A DNA stretch of 64,000 nt from Candidatus Gastranaerophilales bacterium. GTDB taxonomy: Bacteria > Cyanobacteriota > Vampirovibrionia > Gastranaerophilales > Gastranaerophilaceae. Position numbers and translations under genes: made by a program. The DNA is taken from contig CALVEV010000024.1 in the NCBI GenBank assembly GCA_944326685.1, forward strand, positions 27,096 through 91,095. Reading direction: 5' to 3'. Shown here piece after piece: positions 37,338 to 46,061 of this stretch. Within the stretch, counting starts at the first letter, position 1; every line of letters begins with the position of its first letter. Below the pieces are notes generated by a model. The model was given only the letters and a program-made list of their open reading frames with translations. It was not told the origin of the DNA and made no database searches.

Positions 37338-38171
37338 ATGGATAAATTGATTGAGAATTTAAAAGAATTAGGATTCAACACATACGAATCAAAAGTTTAT
37401 GTTGCACTATTAAAAAAACATCCAGCAACTGGATATGAAATAAGTAAAATCGCAAATATACCACAAGCAAGAACTTATGATACTTTAAAAGCTCTTTTAG
37501 AAAAAAAAGTTATCATATCAACCAGTAATAAACCTGCAGAATATTCGCCTATTAATCCTAAGGAATTAACAAAGCAATTTAAAAGAAAAATGCTTTCTAC
37601 CCTTGAATACCTTGATTCTCACTTACCAGAGGTTAGAGAAGATTATTCTGAACCTGTGTTAAATTTAAAGGGTGAAACTAATATTAAAAAGAAAGCTAAT
37701 GAAATTATAAAATCAGCCCAAAAAGAAATTTATGTAGAAATTTGGCCACAAGATTTCCCTGAAATTGAAGAAGAACTATTTAAAGCTTATGATAGAAACG
37801 TAGAAGTAAGAGTTGTAGCATATGGGAATCTTAAACCCAATTTTGGATTAATATATGAGCATCCTTTTTCAAAAAATATAGAAAACTCTTTAGATGGAAG
37901 AATGGTTATTCTATGTGTAGATAACAAAGAAGCATTAATGGGGAAAATACATTCTTCTAAACCTGATGCTACAAATGTTATGTGGACTAAAAATACAGAC
38001 GTAATATTTCTCATTAAAGAGCTTATTGTTCATGATATGTATCTTTTAGATATACAAGAAAATTTATTTGAAGAATTGAAGTATACATATGGAAAAGGAT
38101 TTAAAAGATTACACGACAAAATTCTTGGAGTTAATAATCCTTATAACATACATTCTTTTACTTCTAAATAA
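37338..38171 (+). CDS. TrmB-family transcriptional regulator
   Basis: 277 residues. An N-terminal winged helix of TrmB type (about 5-75: 'LGFNTYESKVYVALLKKHP', 'QARTYDTLKALLEKKVI') is followed by the TrmB C-terminal effector domain ('NEIIKSAQKEIYVEIWPQDF', phospholipase D-like fold). Relatives sense sugars or metabolites and are commonest in Archaea. Divergent placement next to the decarboxylase gene suggests it controls that gene (inference). Its 3' end overlaps the next gene by eight bases. No Shine-Dalgarno is visible; GATAAT lies eight bases before the ATG. Confidence 0.88.
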   Translation: MDKLIENLKELGFNTYESKVYVALLKKHPATGYEISKIANIPQARTYDTLKALLEKKVIISTSNKPAEYSPINPKELTKQFKRKMLSTLEYLDSHLPEVREDYSEPVLNLKGETNIKKKANEIIKSAQKEIYVEIWPQDFPEIEEELFKAYDRNVEVRVVAYGNLKPNFGLIYEHPFSKNIENSLDGRMVILCVDNKEALMGKIHSSKPDATNVMWTKNTDVIFLIKELIVHDMYLLDIQENLFEELKYTYGKGFKRLHDKILGVNNPYNIHSFTSK

Positions 38172-38637
38172 ATTGTTTAATTATCAATGGTATCAATTCA
38201 TCAATAAAGCAAACAAAAAATGCTATAAACATAATTGTTGCAAAAACTTTTTGCATATCAGAAAACAAAAATTCTTTTTTATTTTCCCTAAATTCATTAA
38301 TAGCATTATGTTCCATAGTATATGGTTGAACAGGTAATTGTTTTTCTATTTCCTCAATAACCTTTGCAAATTTAATTTTTATAAGAAGATTATAAGAATC
38401 CATATTCATCCACCACAAAACACAAACACCAACTCCTATAATTGAAAAGATAAATGGTAATGATATAGAATAAACAAAAGCAACATTTTTTGTCAAATTA
38501 ACAAGTAGTAATAATACAATTACTAAAACCATATAAAAACGATTAACACTAAAGCTTCTCTTTATAAAAGCATCTTTTTGTTCAGTATAAAGCTTATATT
38601 GTTGCATTATTAAATTTAGTTTTTCTGATTCATACAT
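38164..38637 (-). CDS. RipA-like small membrane protein next to ftsH
   Basis: 157 residues with transmembrane helices at about 32-50, 54-76 and 130-150 and a conserved-looking cytoplasmic stretch 'WWMNMDSYNLLIKIKFAKVI' then 'EIEKQLPVQPYTMEH'. This 'WW...sY..l...Kf.vi.eiE..LP' pattern resembles the RipA family of octameric membrane proteins; I make this link from memory of the pattern, with low certainty. It starts seven bases after ftsH on the same transcript, which may mean a shared membrane-quality-control role. Confidence 0.65.
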   Translation of the reverse strand: MYESEKLNLIMQQYKLYTEQKDAFIKRSFSVNRFYMVLVIVLLLLVNLTKNVAFVYSISLPFIFSIIGVGVCVLWWMNMDSYNLLIKIKFAKVIEEIEKQLPVQPYTMEHNAINEFRENKKEFLFSDMQKVFATIMFIAFFVCFIDELIPLIIKQFI

Positions 38638-38644
38638 AACCTTA

Positions 38645-40531
38645 TTATCCTTCTATATGATTTTCTCTTCTTCTATAAACTTCATTCATTAAATCATCAA
38701 ACTCTTTTTCATCAAGAGTTTCTCTTTCTAATAAAGCTTTAGAAATAAATTCTAACATATCACGGTTTTGTGATAATAAATCTTTTGCTATTTGGTATCT
38801 TTCATCTACGATACGTTTAATTTCTTTATCAATTTCAGCAGCAATTTCTTCTGAGAAATTTCTAGTATGACCGAAATCACGTCCCATAAATACGTGTTCT
38901 TCAGATTTTCCATAAGTAAGATTACCCATTTTTTCACTCATACCATATGAAGTAACCATTTTTCTTGCAATATCAGATACTTTTTCTAAATCATTAGACG
39001 CACCTGTTGTCACAGATTCTCCACCATAAATTATTTCTTCTGCAACACGTCCACCAAGAGTCATTGTTATTCTATCTAACAATTGTGATTTTTTCATTGT
39101 TAAATAATCTTTTTCAGGTAAAGTAAGTGTGATACCTAAAGCCATACCACGCGGTATTATAGAAACTTTATGTAAAGGGTCACAATTTTCAAGGAGCTTT
39201 GCTAAAAGAGCATGTCCAACTTCATGATATGCAGTATTTGTTTTTTCTTCTTCTGATATAATTCTACTTTTCTTTTCTGGACCTGCCATAACTTTATCAA
39301 TAGCTTCTTCTAAATCAGGCATGTTAATTTCTGTTTTATCATGTCTAGCCGCTAGAAGAGCTGCTTCATTTAATAAATTTTGCAAATCAGCCCCCGTAAA
39401 ACCAGGAGTTCTTTTTGCTAAAACTTTTAAATCAACTTCACTAGCTAAAGGTTTATTTTCAGCGTGAACATTAAGTATTTGCTCACGCCCTAAAACGTCT
39501 GGTTTATTAATAACAATTTGTCTGTCAAAACGACCAGGTCTAAGTAATGCGTTATCTAAAATATCAGGTCTATTAGTTGCAGCAATAACAATAATATTTG
39601 TATTTTTATCAAAACCATCCATTTCAACTAAAAGTTGGTTAAGAGTTTGTTCTCTTTCATCATGTCCGCCACCAAGACCAGCACCACGTTGACGCCCAAC
39701 GGCATCAATTTCATCAATAAATATAATACAAGGTTGATGTTTTTTTGCTTGATCGAATAAGTCTCTTACACGACTAGCACCAACCCCAACAAACATTTCA
39801 ACGAAATCTGAACCACTAATTGAGAAGAAAGGAACACCTGCTTCACCAGCAACAGCTTTTGCCATAAGAGTTTTACCTGTACCAGGAGCACCAACTAATA
39901 AAACTCCTTTAGGAATTTTTGCACCTAACTTCATATATTTTTCGCCGTGTTTTAAGAAATCAACGATTTCTTCGAGTTCTTTCTTTTCTTCATCAATCCC
40001 AGCAACATCATTAAAAGTTGTTTTTACTTTACTATCTAAAAGCATTTTAGCCTTACTTTTACCAAAAGACATTGCTTGAGAGCCACCTGCTTGGATACTT
40101 TTTGCCATTACAACTAAAAATATAATAAATAATAATGGTAATATTAAAGAACCAAAAATATTAATTAGTTGAGATGACTCACTAGGTTTTTTAACACTTA
40201 TATCAACATTTGCATTTTCTAACTTTTTCATAATGTCAGAAGAGTGTGGTAATAATACATGATATTGAAGAGTAGGAGTAATTTTAGTTGCACCATATAA
40301 TGGATTAACATTTTGTTGTTTAACTTCTTTCTCTTGTTTAATAGGAAGCGCCAATAATGAATCTTTATCCATCTGAACACTTTTAATTTCATGATTTTCA
40401 AGTTTTTGAACAAATTCTGTATAAGTTAATTCTTTAGTATTTGTAGTTGGACCTGTAAATAACATTGATATAAACGCTAGAACCATAACACCTAATATAA
40501 CGTACATACCAACGGATTGACTTTTATTCAT
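38645..40531 (-). CDS. ftsH: ATP-dependent zinc metalloprotease FtsH
   Basis: Membrane AAA+ protease of 628 residues. Two N-terminal transmembrane helices (about 8-25 and 108-128) flank a periplasmic domain. The AAA+ module has Walker A '[13 protein letters not shown]', Walker B '[12 protein letters not shown]' and SRH '[11 protein letters not shown]'. The protease has the zinc site '[11 protein letters not shown]' (HExxH). I start at ATG 40531, which follows AGGAG at ideal spacing; a GTG six bases upstream falls in the Shine-Dalgarno region. It degrades misfolded membrane proteins and regulators. Confidence 0.96.
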   Translation of the reverse strand: MNKSQSVGMYVILGVMVLAFISMLFTGPTTNTKELTYTEFVQKLENHEIKSVQMDKDSLLALPIKQEKEVKQQNVNPLYGATKITPTLQYHVLLPHSSDIMKKLENANVDISVKKPSESSQLINIFGSLILPLLFIIFLVVMAKSIQAGGSQAMSFGKSKAKMLLDSKVKTTFNDVAGIDEEKKELEEIVDFLKHGEKYMKLGAKIPKGVLLVGAPGTGKTLMAKAVAGEAGVPFFSISGSDFVEMFVGVGASRVRDLFDQAKKHQPCIIFIDEIDAVGRQRGAGLGGGHDEREQTLNQLLVEMDGFDKNTNIIVIAATNRPDILDNALLRPGRFDRQIVINKPDVLGREQILNVHAENKPLASEVDLKVLAKRTPGFTGADLQNLLNEAALLAARHDKTEINMPDLEEAIDKVMAGPEKKSRIISEEEKTNTAYHEVGHALLAKLLENCDPLHKVSIIPRGMALGITLTLPEKDYLTMKKSQLLDRITMTLGGRVAEEIIYGGESVTTGASNDLEKVSDIARKMVTSYGMSEKMGNLTYGKSEEHVFMGRDFGHTRNFSEEIAAEIDKEIKRIVDERYQIAKDLLSQNRDMLEFISKALLERETLDEKEFDDLMNEVYRRRENHIEG

Positions 40532-40628
40532 AAGCACTCCTAATAAAATAATTACTAAATAAGTATATCAAAAAAATATAAATAGTAATAGTCTTATCAG
40601 ATAATTTTAATTATTTTTAAAAAGGTAC

Positions 40629-40659
40629 TTTACAAAAAAAAATCACCATGTATTATAAT
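40629..40659 (+). promoter_or_regulatory. Promoter of tRNA-Ala
   Basis: TTTACA (40629-40634), 19-base spacer, TATAAT (40654-40659). Predicted +1 is near 40666. A six-base inverted repeat GTAATC/GATTAC (40664-40669 and 40677-40682) lies between +1 and the tRNA and could be a processing or operator element. Confidence 0.5.
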
Positions 40660-40690
40660 AAATGTAATCGATAATTGATTACGACCTCGT

Positions 40691-40766
40691 GGGGGTTTAG
40701 CTCAGCTGGTAGAGCACCTGCTTTGCACGCAGGGGGTCAGGAGTTCGAATCTCCTAACCTCCACCA
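40691..40766 (+). tRNA. tRNA-Ala (anticodon TGC), CCA encoded
   Basis: Full cloverleaf: acceptor GGGGGTT/AACCTCC with a G3-T70 wobble, the alanine identity element; D arm GCTC..GAGC; anticodon stem CCTGC/GCAGG with loop TTTGCAC (anticodon TGC); T arm AGGAG TTCGAAT CTCCT; discriminator A. The 3' CCA (40764-40766) is encoded. Followed by a strong terminator. Confidence 0.97.
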
Positions 40767-40775
40767 TTTAAAAAG

Positions 40776-40800
40776 AAGAGCCGAAAGGCTCTTTTTTTTT
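40776..40800 (+). terminator. Intrinsic terminator after tRNA-Ala
   Basis: Seven-base stem AAGAGCC/GGCTCTT closed by a GAAA tetraloop (40783-40786) and followed by an unbroken T-run to 40800. This is the clearest intrinsic terminator in the window. Confidence 0.93.
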
Positions 40801-40918
40801 ATAATTATTGCGCCCAAAATATACATCTATTTTATGTATAGATTACATTTATTAATTTTTCGTTATAAATAGCAATTTATTTAGTAATTATTTTTTTATA
40901 TTAATATCAAGGGAATAG

Positions 40919-42976
40919 TTGATTAATGAATATAAAAAAATTACAACACAAATAATTAATACTGGCTCTAAAGCTATTTCAGAAAAAACTGGAGAATTAT
41001 CCAAGCGTATTACAGAAGTTGCTTCAATTAGTAAAAAGTCAGCAACAAGTCCAATAAAAAAACTTGAAAATGATACGATACAATTAAGTAAACAAGCATT
41101 ATTTGGAAAAACGTTATCATCAAAATATTCACAAAAGCCAATAAAAATTTCTATAAATGGTAAAGATTCTATTTGGACTCGTTTTGTTGATTCACAAATG
41201 GGATCTCAAGATGCATTTTGGGCTAAAAACAATGAATCTGGCGAAATTTTCTATATTAAATATGCAATAAACGAAGCTAAAGAAGGACATATTGCTTCTG
41301 AAATTCAAGCTTCAAAATTATACAATTTGGCAGGATTTGAAACTCCATTAATTGAACCAGTTACAATTAATGGAAAAATTAAAGGTTTAGCAAGTAAATA
41401 TATTCCAGATTTAAAAGAACCTGCAGATGGAAAAAGTATTAGCCAAGGATTTGCGGTTGATGCTTGGCTTGCAAATTGGGACTCTGTATTATGTGGAAAT
41501 ACTTTTGTAAAAGATGGTAAAATTTATAAAATTGATAATGGTGGCGCACTAAATTATCGCGCAATGGGAGGAATAAAAGATAATTTTGGAAATGTAGTTG
41601 AAGAACTTGTTACTTTAGTTGATGGGAGAAATCCTGTAAGCGAATGGACATATTCTTCAATGACTCACCAAGAATTAATTAGTTCATTTAAAAAAGTTTG
41701 TAATATATCAGATAATGCAATAAAAAATACAGTTGATAATCCAAAACTTGCTCAAACATTGATCGAGCGTAAGAATTATATGAAAAAAGTTCTTATAGAA
41801 ATGGAAAAATCACCGAAGCAAAATGAAACAACTGCAAAATACTTTTCTAACATTACAAATAAGATTTCAATGCAAGGTTCATTTAACCTTCAATCAATTT
41901 TAAATAATTTTTCTCAAATTATTGATGGAAAAATAATTAAATCTAAAAATTCCTTTAATATGCCTTCTACAAAAGAATTATCGAAAATTCTATTAAAAGA
42001 GGTAAAACAAGTTGAAAAAAATGGAACAAAAATAAACCAAAAAGATATCATTGATTTATTAGAAGAAGTCGTAGATTCTGGATTAAATATTAAACCTAAT
42101 AAAGCTTCTGAGTTTAAAAATGTATTTTTTGCAATGGAAGAACAATATCATAAAATGTTCTCATCACTTTTAAAAATTGCAGAAAAAACACCTCTAAAAG
42201 AAGGTGAAACAGCATCAGCTTATCTTTCTAGAATAATAAAAGCTCGAGAAAAAAGAATAAAACAACTTGAAGATTTCAGAATAAAAAATATTAAATCAAA
42301 GCTTAAATATGAACCAGAAATCCAAACCCTTCCAAAAACAAAATTAAATGATAATCAGAGAAATCAAGCAATTAATGAACTTGAAAATGCAAGAAAAAAT
42401 GATGAAGTTCTAGATATCCATATAATTCCAAAACTTTCAGAAAATGCCACTGATCAGGAAATATATAATGCTTGGCAGCAAGCACATCTTGGAAGTTTTA
42501 AATTTTCCAATAATACATTACAAAAAGCAGTTATGGGAATAGGTGGTAGATATAATTCGAAACATCCAATTAAAACAAAAACAAATTATGAAATTATTTT
42601 AGATAAAGATTATAAACAAGACTTCGACATCGAACCTGTTTATCATTGGTTTGGAAGTAATAATCCAGAAGCATTTATTGCTAAAAACATTCCAAAAAAT
42701 GGTGAAGTTTATACATTCCCTAAAATGCAGTGTTGTTCTACACATAAAAAATATGCTGAAATAGATTACGGTGATCACATGTCAAACCAAAATATTAAAT
42801 TTGTAATTCACCCAAAATCAGAAACATCAAGAGCTTATAATGTTGGATATAATCAAGAAGTTGTATATCCAGCTGGAGAAAAATTTAAAATTTTGGACAA
42901 AGACTGCATAGAATATATTGATACTACTAATGGTTCTGGTTGTATGCGTTGGGAAATACATATGCAAGAAATATAA
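40919..42976 (+). CDS. Putative effector: kinase-like domain plus ADP-ribosyltransferase-like domain
   Basis: 685 residues with no signal peptide. Residues about 80-260 look like an atypical kinase of the HipA/PI-kinase type: Lys114 in 'IFYIKYA' (ATP lysine), catalytic loop 'DAWLANWDSVLCGNT' (Asp187, Asn194) and metal Asp206 in 'KIDNGGALNYRA'. The middle (270-480) is helical and Lys/Glu-rich. Residues about 560-662 resemble an ADP-ribosyltransferase: 'PVYHWFG' (His576 in place of the usual Arg), 'CCSTHKKYA' (STS-like, Ser607) and 'YNQEVVYPAGEKFKIL' (Glu647 as the catalytic Glu; the preceding ExE position is Asn645). TTG start after AAGGGA. The 152 bases between tRNA and start hold the terminator and no other gene. 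Confidence 0.8.
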   Translation: MINEYKKITTQIINTGSKAISEKTGELSKRITEVASISKKSATSPIKKLENDTIQLSKQALFGKTLSSKYSQKPIKISINGKDSIWTRFVDSQMGSQDAFWAKNNESGEIFYIKYAINEAKEGHIASEIQASKLYNLAGFETPLIEPVTINGKIKGLASKYIPDLKEPADGKSISQGFAVDAWLANWDSVLCGNTFVKDGKIYKIDNGGALNYRAMGGIKDNFGNVVEELVTLVDGRNPVSEWTYSSMTHQELISSFKKVCNISDNAIKNTVDNPKLAQTLIERKNYMKKVLIEMEKSPKQNETTAKYFSNITNKISMQGSFNLQSILNNFSQIIDGKIIKSKNSFNMPSTKELSKILLKEVKQVEKNGTKINQKDIIDLLEEVVDSGLNIKPNKASEFKNVFFAMEEQYHKMFSSLLKIAEKTPLKEGETASAYLSRIIKAREKRIKQLEDFRIKNIKSKLKYEPEIQTLPKTKLNDNQRNQAINELENARKNDEVLDIHIIPKLSENATDQEIYNAWQQAHLGSFKFSNNTLQKAVMGIGGRYNSKHPIKTKTNYEIILDKDYKQDFDIEPVYHWFGSNNPEAFIAKNIPKNGEVYTFPKMQCCSTHKKYAEIDYGDHMSNQNIKFVIHPKSETSRAYNVGYNQEVVYPAGEKFKILDKDCIEYIDTTNGSGCMRWEIHMQEI

Positions 42977-43001
42977 TATCATTATTTAAGTTATAGTATA
43001 A

Positions 43002-43628
43002 CTATGAATAAACAAACTCTTCGGATCCATCGTCATTTAAAATTAACCCACATAAATAAGCATCTTTATATTTTCCACAACCCAAGTCTATACCAATTTT
43101 ACCGTCATCAATATAAGGTGCATCAAAATCAGTATGACCGAAAATTATCTTTTGAGGTAGGTTATGTTTAGAATAAATAAATTTTCCCCTTATATAAACC
43201 AAATCTCTTTCAGATTGTTCCTCTAATGATAAATTAGGATCGATTCCTGCATGTACAAATAAATATTTATCAGTTAAATAATAAAATTTTAAACTATTGA
43301 AAAATTCTTTATGAGTTTTATAAATATTTTCAAAGCTGCCATAGCTTTTTACCGTTTGAGGACCACCATAATTTTGAAATAAATAATTAAAATACTCATC
43401 ATCTGTATGCAGAAAGGCATATTCATGTGATCCCATCAAATAAATACATTTATGTGTTTCTGATTGCTTAATAACTCTATCAATAACACCTTTGGAATTC
43501 GGTCCTCTATCAATATAATCACCCATAAAAACAAAAATATCATCGGGTTTTGTTTCTATCTTTGATAATAAACTTTCTAACTTATTTAATTCTCCATGAA
43601 TATCTGTTATTGCTATATATCTCGACAT
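43002..43628 (-). CDS. Calcineurin-like Ser/Thr protein phosphatase (PPP family)
   Basis: Metallophosphoesterase of 208 residues with PPP motifs in order: 'ITDIHGELNKL' (GDxHG type), 'FMGDYIDRGPNS' (GDxxDRG), 'MGSHEYA' (GNHE type with Ser for Asn), 'FVHAGIDP' and 'IIFGHTD'. Relatives dephosphorylate proteins or diadenosine tetraphosphate. The Asn-to-Ser change in GNHE is notable because that Asn binds metal. I prefer ATG 43628 (MSRYIAITDIHG); a GTG at 43643 is possible. It overlaps the DUF4186 gene and converges on the kinase-ART gene 25 bases away. Confidence 0.85.
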   Translation of the reverse strand: MSRYIAITDIHGELNKLESLLSKIETKPDDIFVFMGDYIDRGPNSKGVIDRVIKQSETHKCIYLMGSHEYAFLHTDDEYFNYLFQNYGGPQTVKSYGSFENIYKTHKEFFNSLKFYYLTDKYLFVHAGIDPNLSLEEQSERDLVYIRGKFIYSKHNLPQKIIFGHTDFDAPYIDDGKIGIDLGCGKYKDAYLCGLILNDDGSEEFVYS

Positions 43629-43966
43629 TGATCTTTTATCCACTCCATAAGAATCTCAACCAGATATTCTTGTTGAGATTTAGTCAATTCAACACCTTTT
43701 TTAAAACCGTACCATTTTTCTACACACTTACGACAACAACAAGCAGTTGCATGTTGTGCAACAAAGACAGGATGATTTCGCATTGGTGTTTGCTTACCAT
43801 CATTTTTAATAAATGCAGGAGCTATTCGTTTTGCGATAAAATCCTCTGCATGTTTTTTTATTACGTCGAAACCTTTCGTTTTAACATAATCTTTATCCTT
43901 TACTGATAATTTAAAACGACTTCTGAATTCTGACTTTGCTAATTTATCTAATATAGTTATACCCAT
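43613..43966 (-). CDS. DUF4186 protein
   Basis: 117 residues matching DUF4186: 'RNHPVFVAQHATACCCRKCV' followed by 'EKWYGFKKGVELT' and 'YLVEILMEWIKDQC'. The His and Cys cluster could bind a metal; the function is unknown. It is translationally coupled to the phosphatase downstream (16-base overlap with the preferred start). Confidence 0.88.
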   Translation of the reverse strand: MGITILDKLAKSEFRSRFKLSVKDKDYVKTKGFDVIKKHAEDFIAKRIAPAFIKNDGKQTPMRNHPVFVAQHATACCCRKCVEKWYGFKKGVELTKSQQEYLVEILMEWIKDQCRDI

Positions 43967-44008
43967 AACTATATTTTAATACTAAATATTTTTATATAAA
44001 CTAATCTA

Positions 44009-44569
44009 TTATTTATTATCTATCTGCTTAATAGGTTTACAAGGATTACCAACTGCAACAACATCTGACGGTATATCTTTTGTTACAACACTACCAGCAC
44101 CTATCACTGAATTATCACCAATAGTAACTCCTGGAAGAATAGTTACATTACCGCCTATCCAAACATTATTTCCAATATTAATAGGTTTTGCGAATTCCAT
44201 ACCGGCATTACGTTCTACAGCAATAATAGGATGCCCTGCAGTATAAAAACCACAATTTGGGCCAATAAATACATTATCTCCTATTATTATTTTTGCACAA
44301 TCTAAAAATACAGAGTTATGATTTATATAGAAATTTTCTCCTAGCTCTATATTATATCCGTAATCACAAAAAAAGTTTGGTTCTATAGTTAAATTATTCC
44401 CTCTTTTACCTAATAATCTAGTTAAAATTTCATTTTTCTTTTCTAATTGATCTGGATACAACGAGTTATATTCCATACATAAAGACTTAGCAAAAAATCT
44501 ATCTTGTATAAGCAAATTATCCATTGCATTATACTTTTCGCCATTAATCATTTTTTCTTTTTCTGACAT
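44009..44569 (-). CDS. Maltose/galactoside O-acetyltransferase-type hexapeptide transferase
   Basis: Left-handed beta-helix acyltransferase of 186 residues (Maa/LacA/NodL type) that acetylates sugars from acetyl-CoA. It starts 'MSEKEKMINGEKYNAMDNLL', the Maa_N domain, and ends with 'WIGGNVTILPGVTIGDNSVI' then 'VVTKDIPSDVVAVGNP'. The catalytic His is in 'GFYTAGHPI'. I start at ATG 44569 after AGAGGTG; a longer frame to 44602 has no Shine-Dalgarno. Confidence 0.93.
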   Translation of the reverse strand: MSEKEKMINGEKYNAMDNLLIQDRFFAKSLCMEYNSLYPDQLEKKNEILTRLLGKRGNNLTIEPNFFCDYGYNIELGENFYINHNSVFLDCAKIIIGDNVFIGPNCGFYTAGHPIIAVERNAGMEFAKPINIGNNVWIGGNVTILPGVTIGDNSVIGAGSVVTKDIPSDVVAVGNPCKPIKQIDNK

Positions 44570-44685
44570 AAAACACCTCTTTTTTTTGAAATAATAACAC
44601 AAAAATTAATAATAATTGAATTGTAAACATATAAGTGATAAAGTTATTTTGATTAATAAATATTGAACTATTAAAGGCATAATAT

Positions 44686-45525
44686 ATGGAACACATTTGG
44701 TTATTAATAAAAGCTACAGCCCTAGCAGGTATCGGCGGAACTGGATTAGGTGGCATTATAGGAGCTCTATTTAAAAGAGATTCTAAAAGAACTGTTAGCC
44801 TTTTACTAAGTTTTGCAGGCGGAGTAATGACATCTATCGTTTGTTTTGACTTAATAGAAAGTGCAATTGGTACAAATACAAGTATATACATTATATCATT
44901 AGGTATTTGCTTTGGTGTTGCAATGGTTTATCTACTTAACTTATATATCGATAGAGTTACAAATCACGAAGTTAGACATATTGGGAAAAACCACCCTGCA
45001 ACTGCAGATGACTTAGATGAAATTATTCACAGTAACCACTTATCCGTTCATATGAGAAAAAGAGATACAAAACTATCATTATTTATTGCAGGGCTTATAA
45101 TGGCATCTGCAATTGCCTTACATAATTTGCCAGAAGGAATGACAATAGGTGCATCTTTTGCAAACAGTAAAGGAATTATGGAAGGTTCTGCACTTGTTCT
45201 TGCAGTCCTAATTGGATTGCACAACATTCCAGAGGGTATGGCGATTTCTGTTCCTTTAATAAATGGTGGTGTAAAAAGAAGAAAAGCTATACTAATTACT
45301 GCTCTTAGCGGAGCTCCTACTATTATTGGAGCTTTAATTGGATACTATATTGGTGACATTGGTGCTTTAGGACTTGCTTTAAGCTTAAGTTTTGCAAGTG
45401 GAGCAATGCTATATGTTACTTTTGGTGAAATTTTACCTCAATCAATACTTATGTATAGAAGTAAACTTCCAGCTTTCTTTGTTATCATAGGTATGTTAGT
45501 AGGTCTGATGGTTATAAATAATTAG
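44686..45525 (+). CDS. ZIP-family divalent metal transporter
   Basis: 279 residues with about eight transmembrane helices. The two signature helices carry metal-binding His and Glu: 'ALHNLPEGMTIGASF' (TM4) and 'GLHNIPEGMAISVPL' (TM5). A His-containing cytoplasmic loop ('IHSNHLSVHMRKRD') lies between TM3 and TM4. Related to ZupT and YkvZ-type importers of zinc, iron or manganese. The mpg gene follows after two bases. Confidence 0.92.
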   Translation: MEHIWLLIKATALAGIGGTGLGGIIGALFKRDSKRTVSLLLSFAGGVMTSIVCFDLIESAIGTNTSIYIISLGICFGVAMVYLLNLYIDRVTNHEVRHIGKNHPATADDLDEIIHSNHLSVHMRKRDTKLSLFIAGLIMASAIALHNLPEGMTIGASFANSKGIMEGSALVLAVLIGLHNIPEGMAISVPLINGGVKRRKAILITALSGAPTIIGALIGYYIGDIGALGLALSLSFASGAMLYVTFGEILPQSILMYRSKLPAFFVIIGMLVGLMVINN

Positions 45526-45527
45526 TT

Positions 45528-46061
45528 ATGGATAAAAGTTTTTATAATCAAAATACAATAATTGTTGCAAAAGAACTTTTAGGTAAAAATTTATGCCATA
45601 AAGTTGGAAATATTTTATACAAAGGGATGATTGTTGAAACAGAAGCTTACCAACAAGAAGATCCGGCTTGTCATGCTTATTGCGGATTAACACCTAGAAA
45701 TAAAGTTATGTTTGAAAATGGTGGGATTAGTTATGTGTATTTCATTTATGGAATGCACTTTTGTATGAATGTTGTAACAGAAAGAAAAGGTTATGGTTGT
45801 GCTGTTTTAATAAGAGCATTAGAGCCTTTACAAAATATAGATAATTCAAATGGACCTGCAAAATTAACAAAAGCAATGCATATAACAAGAAATCAAAATG
45901 GACTTGATTTAACAAATAAAAATTCAAATTTATGGATAGAAGAGAATCAAAATATCTCAGAAGAAAACATTATTCAAACAACAAGAATTGGAATAAATAA
46001 AGCCGTAGACTATCCTTGGAGATTTTATATTAAAGACAATCCTTGGGTATCAAAAAATTAA
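45528..46061 (+). CDS. DNA-3-methyladenine glycosylase (AAG/MPG family)
   Basis: Alkylation-repair glycosylase of 177 residues. 'GMIVETEAYQQEDPACHAY' carries the catalytic Glu, with 'RNKVMFENGGISYVYFIYGM' and 'NGPAKLTKAMHI' being family motifs. It is slightly shorter than typical (about 190-200) but all motifs are present. Its stop TAA shares the palindrome TTAA (46058-46061) with the stop of the histidine kinase on the other strand. Confidence 0.93.
   Translation: MDKSFYNQNTIIVAKELLGKNLCHKVGNILYKGMIVETEAYQQEDPACHAYCGLTPRNKVMFENGGISYVYFIYGMHFCMNVVTERKGYGCAVLIRALEPLQNIDNSNGPAKLTKAMHITRNQNGLDLTNKNSNLWIEENQNISEENIIQTTRIGINKAVDYPWRFYIKDNPWVSKN

Noticed and set aside
40675..40872. An open frame over the tRNA-Ala gene
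   Set aside because: It reads straight through a perfect tRNA and its terminator, has no Shine-Dalgarno and no plausible protein features.
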